NCBI GenBank assembly: GCA_945883495.1
Contig: CAMCXS010000051.1
Span: forward strand, 1 to 43,061
Source: Akkermansia muciniphila
Lineage (GTDB): Bacteria; Verrucomicrobiota; Verrucomicrobiia; Verrucomicrobiales; DEV007
Direction: 5' to 3'
Length of the DNA: 43,061 bases
Shown piece after piece: positions 25,991 to 34,677 of the stretch (positions are counted from its first letter, which is position 1; each line of letters begins with the position of its first letter). Below the pieces are notes generated by a model. The model had not been told where the DNA came from. It did no database searches and saw only the letters and a program-made list of their open reading frames with translations. The position numbers and the translations under genes are program-made.

Positions 25991-27727
25991 TCATCGGCCA
26001 GTCAAATAGCGCGCATCGCTCAGCGTCTTGAGAAAGGCGATGACCTCCGCCTTCTCACTGGCACTGAGGTGAAGGCCTCCATCCGGATGTTTCGCCAAGT
26101 TCGGATCGAGAGTATCCGTCCGCTGCACTCCCTCGCTGTAGTGATCCAGCACTTCTTCCAGGGTGGCGAATCTGCCGTCGTGCATGTAGGGGGCGGTCAA
26201 GGCGATGTTCCGCAAGCTCGGCGTCGCGAACGTCCCCCGATCTAGGCGGGAACCAGTCACCCGGTAGCGCCCTAAGTCCGCTTCATCGATTGGCAGTCCA
26301 TTGTTGCGAAACTGGTGATCGGTAAAGAGCGCCCCGCCATGGCAATGAAAACAATCCGCGCCCAAAATCCCCAGGCGCGGATCTCGCTCCGTCATGAACA
26401 GCCGGAAACCGCGCTCCTCCTGCTCGGTCAGCTTGCCCTCCCCGCGCATGGCACGATCAAACTTCGAATCATTGGCCGTCAGGGTGAGAAGAAAACTCTC
26501 CAGAGCTAGGCCAATCCGCTCCGCCGTCATTTCGCTTGTCCCAAAAGCCTTCTCAAACGAGTCCATATAACCGCCAGCCTCTTCTAGCTTCCGGAGGACA
26601 CTCTCCAAGGTCTCATTCATCTCCAATGGATCCTGGATCGGCATCAATGCCTGCTGCCGCAGCGACGGGGCTCTTCCGTCCCAAAAGAACTCACGCTTCC
26701 ACGCCAAATTGAACAACGGCATGCCGTGACGCGTGCCGAGCTTTCCCTCAACCCCCAAACTGAAGCGTCGTGGATCCGCAAAGGCGGTGACCTGAGGATG
26801 GCAACTCGCGCAGGAGATGCTCTCATCCCGGGACAGCATTCTCTCATGAAACAAGCGGCGGCCCAACGCAATCGCCGCATCGTCGGAATCCTGTGACTGC
26901 GCCGAAGCCGGGAATGCACTCTCCCACGGACTCGCTCCGGGGAGCACCGCACGACGCATCCCGACCTTCGATCCAGTGTCGCCAAGATTCCCTCCGGCAT
27001 CTCTCCAGGCAAAAGCCCCCGGCAAATTCGCCACCAGTGCTTCGGCCACCGGATCCCCAGGTTGGGAGTGCGTCGAAGAGCCATCCTTCGCGATTGAGAT
27101 GGGGCGGGCACCACGGAGAATCTTACCCAGATCGAACTCGATCCCGACCACCGCTGGCGAACCCGGAACAACCGCCAAACTTCCATTCAAAACGATCTCC
27201 GTCCGATTCTCAGTCCGGCCTAAGTGGTAGGCAAAACCGGACGACGCTACGCCCTCGGCTTGGTTCCAAAAGCCCTCAAACGCAAGAAAAATGAAGCCCC
27301 CCTGCCAGCTCCAGTGCAAACCATTGAGATTCGGATCCAGCGGGTGTCCGGCTGGGATGCGGGCCGGGTCGGTGGCGTTGGTCTCAGCATCCAGTCCGAT
27401 CGCAAAGCGGATCTGCGTGTAGGTGCCGACGGGCGCCTCCCCCAGGGAAGCCTCGGTTCGACTCTTCCCAGCATCCAGCCAAGCGACTCCGCCTTCCAAC
27501 TCTTGCCAGCCGCCATCCGCGCGACACAGAGCGAAGTCGCTGAGCAGGTAACTCGCCCTCGTGACGGAGTACCGCTCCCCCGAATCCGTCCGGTAATCCA
27601 TCTCCCCGGGGCGAAAGGGAGAACCCACTACGCCATGCTCCACCCGCAAGGTCAACGGCTCAGCCCTCAGCCCCCCAGAGCCGATCCAGCCACCGCATGA
27701 GATCAAGACTAGCCGCAGGAACCACAC
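25991..27727 (-). CDS. MbnP-like domain fused to MauG/MbnH-like di-heme enzyme
   Basis: A 578-residue exported protein. Residues 1-22 form a signal peptide. Residues about 24-215 match the MbnP pattern: SYLLSDFALCR, PVGTYTQIRFAIGLD, then HWSWQGGFIFLAFEG with Trp139 and Trp141, and YHLG. Residues about 280-578 match the bacterial cytochrome c peroxidase/MauG family: RRLFHERMLSRDESISCASC with heme 1 at Cys306-Cys309-His310, heme 2 at CFHCH (459-463), and TPSLRNIALTAPYMHDGRF. The position usually filled by methionine in peroxidases is here Tyr530 (LDHYSEG), as in MauG/MbnH. In known pairs MbnH converts a tryptophan of MbnP to kynurenine and MbnP binds copper. The GTG start at 27727 has AGGAGG upstream. 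It is convergent with the metal-binding gene. Confidence 0.82.
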   Translation of the reverse strand: MWFLRLVLISCGGWIGSGGLRAEPLTLRVEHGVVGSPFRPGEMDYRTDSGERYSVTRASYLLSDFALCRADGGWQELEGGVAWLDAGKSRTEASLGEAPVGTYTQIRFAIGLDAETNATDPARIPAGHPLDPNLNGLHWSWQGGFIFLAFEGFWNQAEGVASSGFAYHLGRTENRTEIVLNGSLAVVPGSPAVVGIEFDLGKILRGARPISIAKDGSSTHSQPGDPVAEALVANLPGAFAWRDAGGNLGDTGSKVGMRRAVLPGASPWESAFPASAQSQDSDDAAIALGRRLFHERMLSRDESISCASCHPQVTAFADPRRFSLGVEGKLGTRHGMPLFNLAWKREFFWDGRAPSLRQQALMPIQDPLEMNETLESVLRKLEEAGGYMDSFEKAFGTSEMTAERIGLALESFLLTLTANDSKFDRAMRGEGKLTEQEERGFRLFMTERDPRLGILGADCFHCHGGALFTDHQFRNNGLPIDEADLGRYRVTGSRLDRGTFATPSLRNIALTAPYMHDGRFATLEEVLDHYSEGVQRTDTLDPNLAKHPDGGLHLSASEKAEVIAFLKTLSDARYLTGR

Positions 27728-27851
27728 CCGCTGATCCTCCTGCTTTCGGCTGCGGGCGTCAAGATCCGGACGCCTTCCGCGATCGGTTCACCCCTGGCCC
27801 CAAAAACTTTCTTGTCCGAAAACTCCCGGCACCGGACCTTGAGGAGGAGAA

Positions 27852-28397
27852 ATGGATCACGACGCGAACGCGGCCAAGATGGAAGAATTCCTTCGGCTCC
27901 TCGGGGAACACGAGCGCTCCCTGTCGGCGTATGTCCACACGTTGGTGAACGCGGCAGCGGATGCGGACGATATTCTGCAGGAATGCCGCGTCGTCCTTTG
28001 GCGCCAATTTGCCGAATCAAAGTTTGAACCCGGAACAAACTTTCTCGCCTGGGCCCGCAAAATCGCCCTCCACCAGATCTTGAATTATCGCCGAAGCCAG
28101 AAGCGACGCCCCCTGTCCGCCCTGGATCAAACCTTCATCGAATCCGTCGCCGCTGAAATCGATCATCGTTCACCCGATCTAGAACGCCGCGCCGAAGCCT
28201 TGCGTCACTGCCTCCGAAAACTTCCCCAAGGCCACCTCCAAACCATCGCTTGGCGCTACTACGACGACTGCCCGGTCGAGGAGATCGCCGGCAAAACGCA
28301 GCGCACCGAGGGCGCCGTTTACCGGCTCCTCAGCCGCATTCGCCAAGTCCTTAGCGAATGCGTGACCCGCACATTGACCGCTTCTTCCCAGCCATGA
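27852..28397 (+). CDS. ECF-type RNA polymerase sigma factor
   Basis: A 181-residue sigma70-family protein of the planctomycete/verrucomicrobial group. Region 2 (about 12-80) includes VNAAADADDILQECRVVLWR and NFLAWARKIALHQILNYRR; region 4 (about 115-175) includes YYDDCPVEEIAGKTQRTEGA and VYRLLSRIRQVL, the DNA-recognition helix. The ATG has an excellent ribosome site (GAGGAGGAGAA). No classical zinc anti-sigma factor is encoded. Instead the gene overlaps the FecR-like gene by ATGA, so the FecR protein is the likely regulatory partner. It is divergent from the MbnP-MauG gene with a 124-base gap that may hold both promoters. Confidence 0.92.
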   Translation: MDHDANAAKMEEFLRLLGEHERSLSAYVHTLVNAAADADDILQECRVVLWRQFAESKFEPGTNFLAWARKIALHQILNYRRSQKRRPLSALDQTFIESVAAEIDHRSPDLERRAEALRHCLRKLPQGHLQTIAWRYYDDCPVEEIAGKTQRTEGAVYRLLSRIRQVLSECVTRTLTASSQP

Positions 28398-29764
28398 CGC
28401 CCAACGAACGCATTGACCTGGCGCTGGAAGACCGGCTGCCGCTTGAGGACCTGGAGGAGTTTCAACGCGATGTGCTGGGCAATCCCGCCTTGCGGGCCGC
28501 CTACGTCGAGCGTGCTTGGCTGCACGGTCAGCTGCATGCGGAGCGCGACCTGCTGCGCACTCTCGTGGAGCAACCAGCTGCTCCTGTGATTCGCTTCCCT
28601 TCTGTCTGGAGCCACTGGGGAGCCGCGGCTGCGGCGGCTGTCCTTGGCCTCTGCGTGGGACTTCTGATGCTGCGAGACGCTCCCGTGGCCGTGCTCGCGG
28701 AGGCAGAAGGCTGCAAGTGGGCCGGCTCGGAGCTTCCCACCGCTGAAGGCTCGGAACTGGGCGCGGGCACGCTCGCTCTGGCAGAAGGCATGGCCACCCT
28801 GCGCTTCGCGAACGGTGCCACCCTTACCCTGGAAGCCCCCACCACCCTGCAAATCATCAACCGCATGCATTGCCGACTCATCGACGGATCGCTCGTCGCT
28901 GATGTGCCTGAAACCGCCCATGGGTTTACGGTCGATACCCCGGAGATGAAAGTGGTCGATTTGGGGACCCGTTTCGGTGTGACGTCGAGCGGAGTCGGCA
29001 GTTCCCACGTCTTGGTCTTCGAAGGAGAGGTGGATGTCAAAACCGGCTCCAGCCAGAAACGATTGACCACAGGCAAAGCCCTGCTCCTGGGCCAGTCTCC
29101 TCCCCAATTTAAAGATCAAGAAGTGGTGCGTGCTCCGGCCAGGCTTGTGGAGGACGATGGCTGGACCGTTCTTTCCACCTCGGCCGGCCGTGGCAAGGAT
29201 GCCTACGTCCGAAGAGGCGATGCGGACAAAGCGACCGGGAGCCACCCGTTGATTTTGGTGAAGCAGACGGAGTTAGTCGAAGAGAACCAACGGCGCGCCT
29301 ACCTCACGTTTGATCTGGCCTCATTCGCCTCTCAGCTTCGGGGTCTTGACGACGCCGAACTGGTGCTCGACGTCGAGTCCAGCGGCCTCGGCTTCTCCGC
29401 GCTCGTCCCGGACTCGCGTTTTGCGGTTTACGGGGTGATCGCAGACGCTCTCGACAGCTGGGACGAATCCGCCGTCCGCTGGAACAACGCGCCGGCTGCC
29501 AGCAACTCCGGACTGGAGCCCACCTTGGTTCGCCGCCTCGGAACGTTCACCATCCGCCGAGGCGCCGCACCGGCCCAAGTCAATTTTTCCACGCCAGATC
29601 TCCTGGAATTCATCCGCAACGACAAGAATCAACTCGTCACCCTGGTGTTGTTGCGGGAGACCGGGGAGAGCGAGGTGCAAGGCTTGGTCCACGCCTTTGC
29701 CGCCAAGGAGCACCCCACAGCTCGCCCGCCTGCACTACGGTTAAAGTTTCGTCAAAACCAATGA
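28394..29764 (+). CDS. FecR-like membrane protein with C-terminal DNRLRE domain
   Basis: A 456-residue single-pass protein. The ATG overlaps the sigma factor stop (ATGA); a longer in-frame start at 28358 would be inside the sigma gene. A cytoplasmic helical part (1-70) is followed by one membrane helix (about 77-97). The FecR-like beta domain (about 105-235) contains MATLRFANGATLTLEAPTTL, GFTVDTPEMKVVDLGTRFGV and VLVFEGEVDV. The C-terminal part (about 255-456) has DAYVRRGDADKATG, YLTFDLASF, LDSWDESAVRWNNAPA and the final LRLKFRQNQ. This fits the DNRLRE (CBM96-like) domain, found in surface and carbohydrate-binding proteins. I infer a sensor whose outer part may recognise a polymer and pass the signal to the sigma factor. 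Confidence 0.85.
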   Translation: MTPNERIDLALEDRLPLEDLEEFQRDVLGNPALRAAYVERAWLHGQLHAERDLLRTLVEQPAAPVIRFPSVWSHWGAAAAAAVLGLCVGLLMLRDAPVAVLAEAEGCKWAGSELPTAEGSELGAGTLALAEGMATLRFANGATLTLEAPTTLQIINRMHCRLIDGSLVADVPETAHGFTVDTPEMKVVDLGTRFGVTSSGVGSSHVLVFEGEVDVKTGSSQKRLTTGKALLLGQSPPQFKDQEVVRAPARLVEDDGWTVLSTSAGRGKDAYVRRGDADKATGSHPLILVKQTELVEENQRRAYLTFDLASFASQLRGLDDAELVLDVESSGLGFSALVPDSRFAVYGVIADALDSWDESAVRWNNAPAASNSGLEPTLVRRLGTFTIRRGAAPAQVNFSTPDLLEFIRNDKNQLVTLVLLRETGESEVQGLVHAFAAKEHPTARPPALRLKFRQNQ

Positions 29765-32700
29765 AAAAGCCCTCTCTTTTCTTATGGCTGTTCGCGGTCA
29801 CCATTTCCCAGGCGGCCCCAGATCGTGAGGCGATCGCTTTCTTCGAAAAAGAAGTCCGGCCCGTCTTGGCGGAGCATTGCTTCGAGTGTCACGGCCCAGA
29901 GAAGAAGCGCGGTGGACTGCGCTTGGATTTTCATGAAGCACTTCTTTCCGGAGGAGACAGCGGCCCAGCGCTTGTTTCAGGCAAACCTGACGAATCGCTT
30001 CTCATCACCGCCGTCCGTCGCACCGAGTCTGACCTGGAGATGCCCCCGAAAAAGGCGCTTCCGGCCGCCGCCGTGGCTGCGTTGGAGAAGTGGGTGGCCA
30101 TGGGAGCTCCTTGGCCGGACTCTGGCGCGCCACGTCCAGCTGTGAGCAAAGATCGCTTTACGGATCAAGAGCGCGCTTGGTGGGCCATCCAGCCTGTGCA
30201 GAACCCAGTTCCGCCGGATGCCAACAGCCCCTGGGTGCGCAATGAGATCGATCAGTTTGTCCTCGCTGGACTGCAGAAGGCTGGCCTAAATCCTGCGCCC
30301 GAAGCGGACCGCATCGAATTGCTCCGGCGCGCCACGTATGACCTGACGGGGCTGCCGCCGACACCAGCACAGATCGAAGCGTTTTTAGCCGACACGCGGC
30401 CAGATGCGTGGGAGCGCCTCATCGATTCCTTGCTCGCCTCGCCGCAATACGGAGAACGCTGGGCCCAACACTGGCTCGACGTCGTCCGCTGGGCGGAAAG
30501 CGACGGGTATCGCCAGGATGCCTATCGGCCCCAAGCGTGGCCTTACCGGGACTACGTCATCGGCAGTCTCAACGCCGACAAACCCTACGACCTCTTCGTC
30601 AAAGAACAGCTCGCCGGCGACGAGATCGATCGTGACAATCCTGATGTCCTTATCGGCACGGCTTTCCTGCGCAATGGGATCTACGAATACAACCAGCGGG
30701 ACGCTCGATTTCAGTGGGATTTGATCGTGAACGAACTCACAAGCGTCACTTCGGAAGCGTTCTTGGGACTTGGCCTCGGTTGCGCTCAGTGCCACGATCA
30801 CAAGTTTGACCCGCTTTTACAGAAGGATTATTACGCGTTACAAGCCTTCCTTGCGCCCGTGAGCTGGCGTTTTGACCTGCCGCTCGCCACCCCCGTACAG
30901 CAAGAGGCCTACGCGGAGGCGTTGCAAAAATGGGACGCGGCCACCACGGAAATCCGTGCTGGCATCGATGCCATCCTGGAGCACCGCATTCTCAAGGCGC
31001 AGGACGCAAATCGAAAAATGTTCCCCGAGGACATCCAAGCTCTCATCGCCAAGCCAAAGCAGCAACGCACCGCTTTGGAGCAGCAGTTGGTGGAGCTCGT
31101 CGAAGTCCAGACCCGCTACGAGCGGGAGCGCTTCGATGAACGATCCATCAAGGGCGAAGAGGCGGAGAAGCTGAAGACACTCCGGGCTGAACTGGCCAAG
31201 TTTGACCATCTGAAGCCCAAACCGCTCCCCACCGCCTTCGTGGCCACCGATGTCGGACCGCAAGCGCCCGAAGTCCTTCTCAAGAACCGACGCGGCAGCA
31301 CGGCGATCGAACCAGGCTTTCCGTCCATTCTCAACGCAGGGACCCCAGAAATTCTCCCGACCCGGAGCGATTCTACAGGCCGCCGTCTTGCCCTGGCCAA
31401 TTGGATCGCCCGAACGGACAATCCGCTCTCCACACGGGTCATAACCAACCGGATTTGGCAGCACCATTTCGGCACCGGATTGGTATCGACGCCCAACGAC
31501 TTTGGAACGCTCGGAGAAGCCCCGTCGCATCCGGAACTACTGGACTTCCTCACGACCCGCTTTGTCGCGGGCGGCTGGAAGATGAAGTCCCTGCATCGCC
31601 TGATCCTGACCTCGGCGACCTATCGGCAAACCGCCCGCCGTGAACCCGGCCAACGCGAACTGGTCGCCGATCCATTCAATCGGTTGTTCTGGCGTTTCCC
31701 GCCCCAACGTCTCGACGCCGAACAGATCCGCGACACGTTACTTGTGGCCAGTGGCGAGTTGATCAGCGGCGGACTCCAAAGCTCCGTCGATGGCGCCACT
31801 CCGCGTCGCAGCATCTACGTGCGCAAGCTCCGCAACACCCCGGACCCAGTGCTTGCCGCATTTGACCTTCCGCTCGGCTTTAGTTCCAGTCCGACGCGAC
31901 CCGCCACCACCACTCCGCTGCAAGCATTGCTGCTCGCCAATGGAGAGTGGCCCCTGCAACGGGCTCGCGCCATGAGCCAGGGCCTCCTCAAAACGACCCC
32001 GGAGAATCCAGCAGGCGCGATCCGACGGGCCTACCAGGCACTCTTTTCCCGTGAGCCAAGTCAAACAGAGGCGCAACATGCGCTCAACTACCTGACCAAG
32101 GAAACCACGCTGGCCAAGGGCCAAGCCGAAACCGCTGAGCCCTATCCCGGGGAAACCGGACTTCGGCCCGCCAGCCAGAACTTCGCGAAAGCGGCTGTTC
32201 CAGGATTGGGAACTCACGCCCTCTGGTTGCAACCCGGAAGCCGGTTTGAGCGACTCGAAGCCTCGCTCGCGGACGCCGGGGACCATTTCACGATCGAGGC
32301 CGTGGTCCAGCTCGATGGCGTTTATCCCGATGCCTCGGTCCGGACTTTGGCGTCACGTTGGAACGGAAGCCCGCTTTCGCCCGGTTGGACGCTGGGCGTG
32401 ACCGGCGCGAAGTCGAAGTATTCAGCGAACACCGTGATTGTCCAACTCACTGGAGAAGATGACCAAGCCAACACCGTTTACGAGGTCGTTTCCTCCGGTT
32501 TGTCGATCCCCGTCCGCAAGCCGGTCTATCTCGCCGCGGAGATCCACACCCCGCGCGTTCCCATGCCTGGTGCCAGCCAGACCGGCACCGTCACCTTCCA
32601 CCTGCGTGATTTGTCCCAACCTGGCGCCCCTCTTACCTCAGTCACGGTGGAGCACGCCGTGATTTCGCCGCCCCACACCCCATCCACACGTTTCATCGTC

Positions 32701-32991
32701 GGCGGGCGCGATCAGAATGGGCATCTCTGGGACGGCCAGGTGGCTCGATTCCGCGTGACTCCGGGTGGGCTTCCTGGGGGCGCGCTTCTCAAAGACAATT
32801 CGACTCCGGCCGCACCGCTGCTGGACTGGGCCTTTGCCGCTCCAGACGGTGATGTCCCCCAACCCGGAGCTCGGTGGGTGCGCCCCTTACCTCAGCCGGG
32901 CAACCGCACGGCGCCCTCGACGGAGGCCGATGCATTGACCAGCTTCACCCATGCCCTGTTTAACTCCAGCGAGTTCATTTACCTCCAGTAA
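29761..32991 (+). CDS. PSCyt1/DUF1549/DUF1553 cytochrome-like protein with LamG-like insert
   Basis: A 1076-residue secreted protein (signal MKKPSLFLWLFAVTISQAAP). Order seen: planctomycete cytochrome C domain with CFECH (Cys40-Cys43-His44) and GPEKKRGGLRLD; DUF1549 (about 155-365) with a second CxxCH at 341-345 (CAQCHDHKFDP); a coiled region (about 385-490); DUF1553 (about 535-788) with TRVITNRIWQHHFGTGLV; a LamG-like beta domain (about 789-1046) with AGDHFTIEAVVQLDG; then the usual DUF1553 end (SFTHALFNSSEFIYLQ). The LamG-like part is inserted just before that last helix. Two CxxCH motifs suggest bound heme c. The protein is likely exported; its reaction is unknown. It is joined to the FecR gene by an ATGA overlap and followed 9 bases later by DUF1501. 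Confidence 0.92.
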   Translation: MKKPSLFLWLFAVTISQAAPDREAIAFFEKEVRPVLAEHCFECHGPEKKRGGLRLDFHEALLSGGDSGPALVSGKPDESLLITAVRRTESDLEMPPKKALPAAAVAALEKWVAMGAPWPDSGAPRPAVSKDRFTDQERAWWAIQPVQNPVPPDANSPWVRNEIDQFVLAGLQKAGLNPAPEADRIELLRRATYDLTGLPPTPAQIEAFLADTRPDAWERLIDSLLASPQYGERWAQHWLDVVRWAESDGYRQDAYRPQAWPYRDYVIGSLNADKPYDLFVKEQLAGDEIDRDNPDVLIGTAFLRNGIYEYNQRDARFQWDLIVNELTSVTSEAFLGLGLGCAQCHDHKFDPLLQKDYYALQAFLAPVSWRFDLPLATPVQQEAYAEALQKWDAATTEIRAGIDAILEHRILKAQDANRKMFPEDIQALIAKPKQQRTALEQQLVELVEVQTRYERERFDERSIKGEEAEKLKTLRAELAKFDHLKPKPLPTAFVATDVGPQAPEVLLKNRRGSTAIEPGFPSILNAGTPEILPTRSDSTGRRLALANWIARTDNPLSTRVITNRIWQHHFGTGLVSTPNDFGTLGEAPSHPELLDFLTTRFVAGGWKMKSLHRLILTSATYRQTARREPGQRELVADPFNRLFWRFPPQRLDAEQIRDTLLVASGELISGGLQSSVDGATPRRSIYVRKLRNTPDPVLAAFDLPLGFSSSPTRPATTTPLQALLLANGEWPLQRARAMSQGLLKTTPENPAGAIRRAYQALFSREPSQTEAQHALNYLTKETTLAKGQAETAEPYPGETGLRPASQNFAKAAVPGLGTHALWLQPGSRFERLEASLADAGDHFTIEAVVQLDGVYPDASVRTLASRWNGSPLSPGWTLGVTGAKSKYSANTVIVQLTGEDDQANTVYEVVSSGLSIPVRKPVYLAAEIHTPRVPMPGASQTGTVTFHLRDLSQPGAPLTSVTVEHAVISPPHTPSTRFIVGGRDQNGHLWDGQVARFRVTPGGLPGGALLKDNSTPAAPLLDWAFAAPDGDVPQPGARWVRPLPQPGNRTAPSTEADALTSFTHALFNSSEFIYLQ

Positions 32992-33000
32992 CCCACTGCC

Positions 33001-34425
33001 ATGTCCTGCGATCAATTCGACCATTTCCATACCCGTCGTGAATTCCTCTCCCGGGCTGGCGGCGGCTTTGGGGCGGTGGCCTTAGCGGCGTTGCTTGGCC
33101 AACCCAATCTCCTCCGCGCTGCCAGTCCGGCCTCTGGGGCATCCAAGATCCCGAATGCGATTGGTCGAGCCAAGAACGTCATCTGGCTCTTCATGGAAGG
33201 CGGTCCCAGCCACATCGACCTCTTTGATCCCAAACCGTTGCTCCAAAAACTCGCCGGGCAATCCTTGCCCCCCAGTTTCGGAAAACCGGTCACCGCGATG
33301 GGCGAGGTGAATTCTCCTCTCCTGGCCAGCAAGCGCACCTGGGCTCAACACGGACAGTGTGGACATTGGATTTCCGATTGGCTGCCCCGCCACAGCACGA
33401 TCGCCGATGAGCTTTGCGTGATCCGGTCCTGCGTTTCGGACGGCATCAATCACGCCGGCGGAGTCTGCCAGATGAACACCGGATCGGTCTTTGGCGGACG
33501 TCCCTCGCTCGGCGCTTGGCTGACCTACGGCCTCGGTTCGGATAACAATAGCATGCCTTCGTTCGTGGTCCTCAAGGATAGTGATTCCATGGTGGTAAAC
33601 GGCGTGCGCTCCTGGGGTGCAGGCTTCATGCCGGCGGTCTATCAGGGCGTGCTCCTAGACCATGGCGCGGAGCCGATTGCCAATCTCAATCCGCCCCCTT
33701 CGGTCTCCTCTGCCCAGCAGACGAGCAAACTGGCGTTCATCAACCAGCTCAATCGACAGCACCTCGCTGGCCGGGAGTCCAACACCGAACTTGAGGCCCG
33801 CATTCGGAGCTACGAGCTTGCCGCCCGGATGCAGGCCGAGGCACCTGAAGCCGTCGATCTGGGGGCCGAGCCCGCTTCCATCCGCCAGCTCTACGGGATG
33901 GATCAAGAGCATACCGAGGTCTTTGGCCGGAACTGCCTGCTCGCCCGCCGCTTGGTCGAGCGTGGCGTTCGCTTTGTTCAACTCTATCACGGCGCCGGCA
34001 GCAAGTGGGACAGCCACGCCAAAATCGAAGCGAACCACTCCAAGCTCTGCGCCGCCGTTGATCAACCCATTGTCGGTCTCATCACCGATCTCAAACAACG
34101 CGGTCTCCTCGACGAAACCCTCGTCATCTGGGGCGGAGAATTCGGCCGCACCCCGATGAGCGAAAAAGGCGACGGCCGCGACCACAATCCCACCGGTTTC
34201 ACGATGTACATGGCGGGAGGCGGCGTCCGAGCGGGCCACGTCGTCGGCGCCACCGACGACCTCGGCCTTTACGCCACCGAGGACAAGGTCCACGTCCACG
34301 ATCTCCACGCCACGATCATGGCGCTCATGGGGCTCGACCACACCTCCGTGATCTACAAGCACAAAGGTCGGCCCGAGCGGGTCGACCTCAACGAGGGCCA
34401 TGTGAAGACTTCGATCCTCGGCTAG
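33001..34425 (+). CDS. DUF1501 protein, partner of the PSCyt protein
   Basis: A 474-residue protein with a twin-arginine-type signal (TRREFLSRAGGGFGAVALAA), so it may be exported folded. Family marks are NVIWLFMEGGPSHIDLFDPK near 60-80, NHAGGVCQMNTGSVFGGRPS, VRFVQLYHGAGSKWDSHAKI, WGGEFGRTPMSEKGDGRDHN and VVGATDDLGLY. These resemble the metal-site motifs of the alkaline-phosphatase/sulfatase fold, with Asp and His residues in DHN and DSH. It differs clearly from the DUF1501 protein at 22416 and is the form normally paired with DUF1549/DUF1553 proteins in Planctomycetes and Verrucomicrobia. Substrate unknown. Confidence 0.93.
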   Translation: MSCDQFDHFHTRREFLSRAGGGFGAVALAALLGQPNLLRAASPASGASKIPNAIGRAKNVIWLFMEGGPSHIDLFDPKPLLQKLAGQSLPPSFGKPVTAMGEVNSPLLASKRTWAQHGQCGHWISDWLPRHSTIADELCVIRSCVSDGINHAGGVCQMNTGSVFGGRPSLGAWLTYGLGSDNNSMPSFVVLKDSDSMVVNGVRSWGAGFMPAVYQGVLLDHGAEPIANLNPPPSVSSAQQTSKLAFINQLNRQHLAGRESNTELEARIRSYELAARMQAEAPEAVDLGAEPASIRQLYGMDQEHTEVFGRNCLLARRLVERGVRFVQLYHGAGSKWDSHAKIEANHSKLCAAVDQPIVGLITDLKQRGLLDETLVIWGGEFGRTPMSEKGDGRDHNPTGFTMYMAGGGVRAGHVVGATDDLGLYATEDKVHVHDLHATIMALMGLDHTSVIYKHKGRPERVDLNEGHVKTSILG

Positions 34426-34677
34426 TTCGCAGTCACCGAGGCAAATCGCGTCCCCACCCCGCAAGAAGGCTCCAGAAACTGCCCCCACTTCGGCGCCGTC
34501 GATCCCGCTCGGCGGCGTGGGCCATGCTTCGTGCCGCGAACCTTAGCCCATTCGCTTCAAGAGGAACAACGGCAGTCGCGAAGCCGCATCGCTTGTTCCA
34601 ATGACTCCCATCTGGGTTTACCCCTCCCCCAAGCAAGGCCGACTTGCAACCCGCCCGCCACCATGGAAAGTGCGCCC
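34426..34677. other. Intergenic region before dapF, nothing recognised
   Basis: These 252 bases separate the DUF1501 gene from dapF. An open frame in phase with dapF extends through it but the predicted residues are Ser/Arg/Gln rich and unlike DapF, so I treat it as untranslated. No clear terminator hairpin with T-run and no recognised riboswitch was found. A promoter for the dap unit is expected here but I cannot place it. Confidence 0.5.

Noticed and set aside
34531-34677. In-frame upstream extension of dapF
   Set aside because: Its residues do not resemble DapF, and ATG 34678 has a well-placed GGAAAG.
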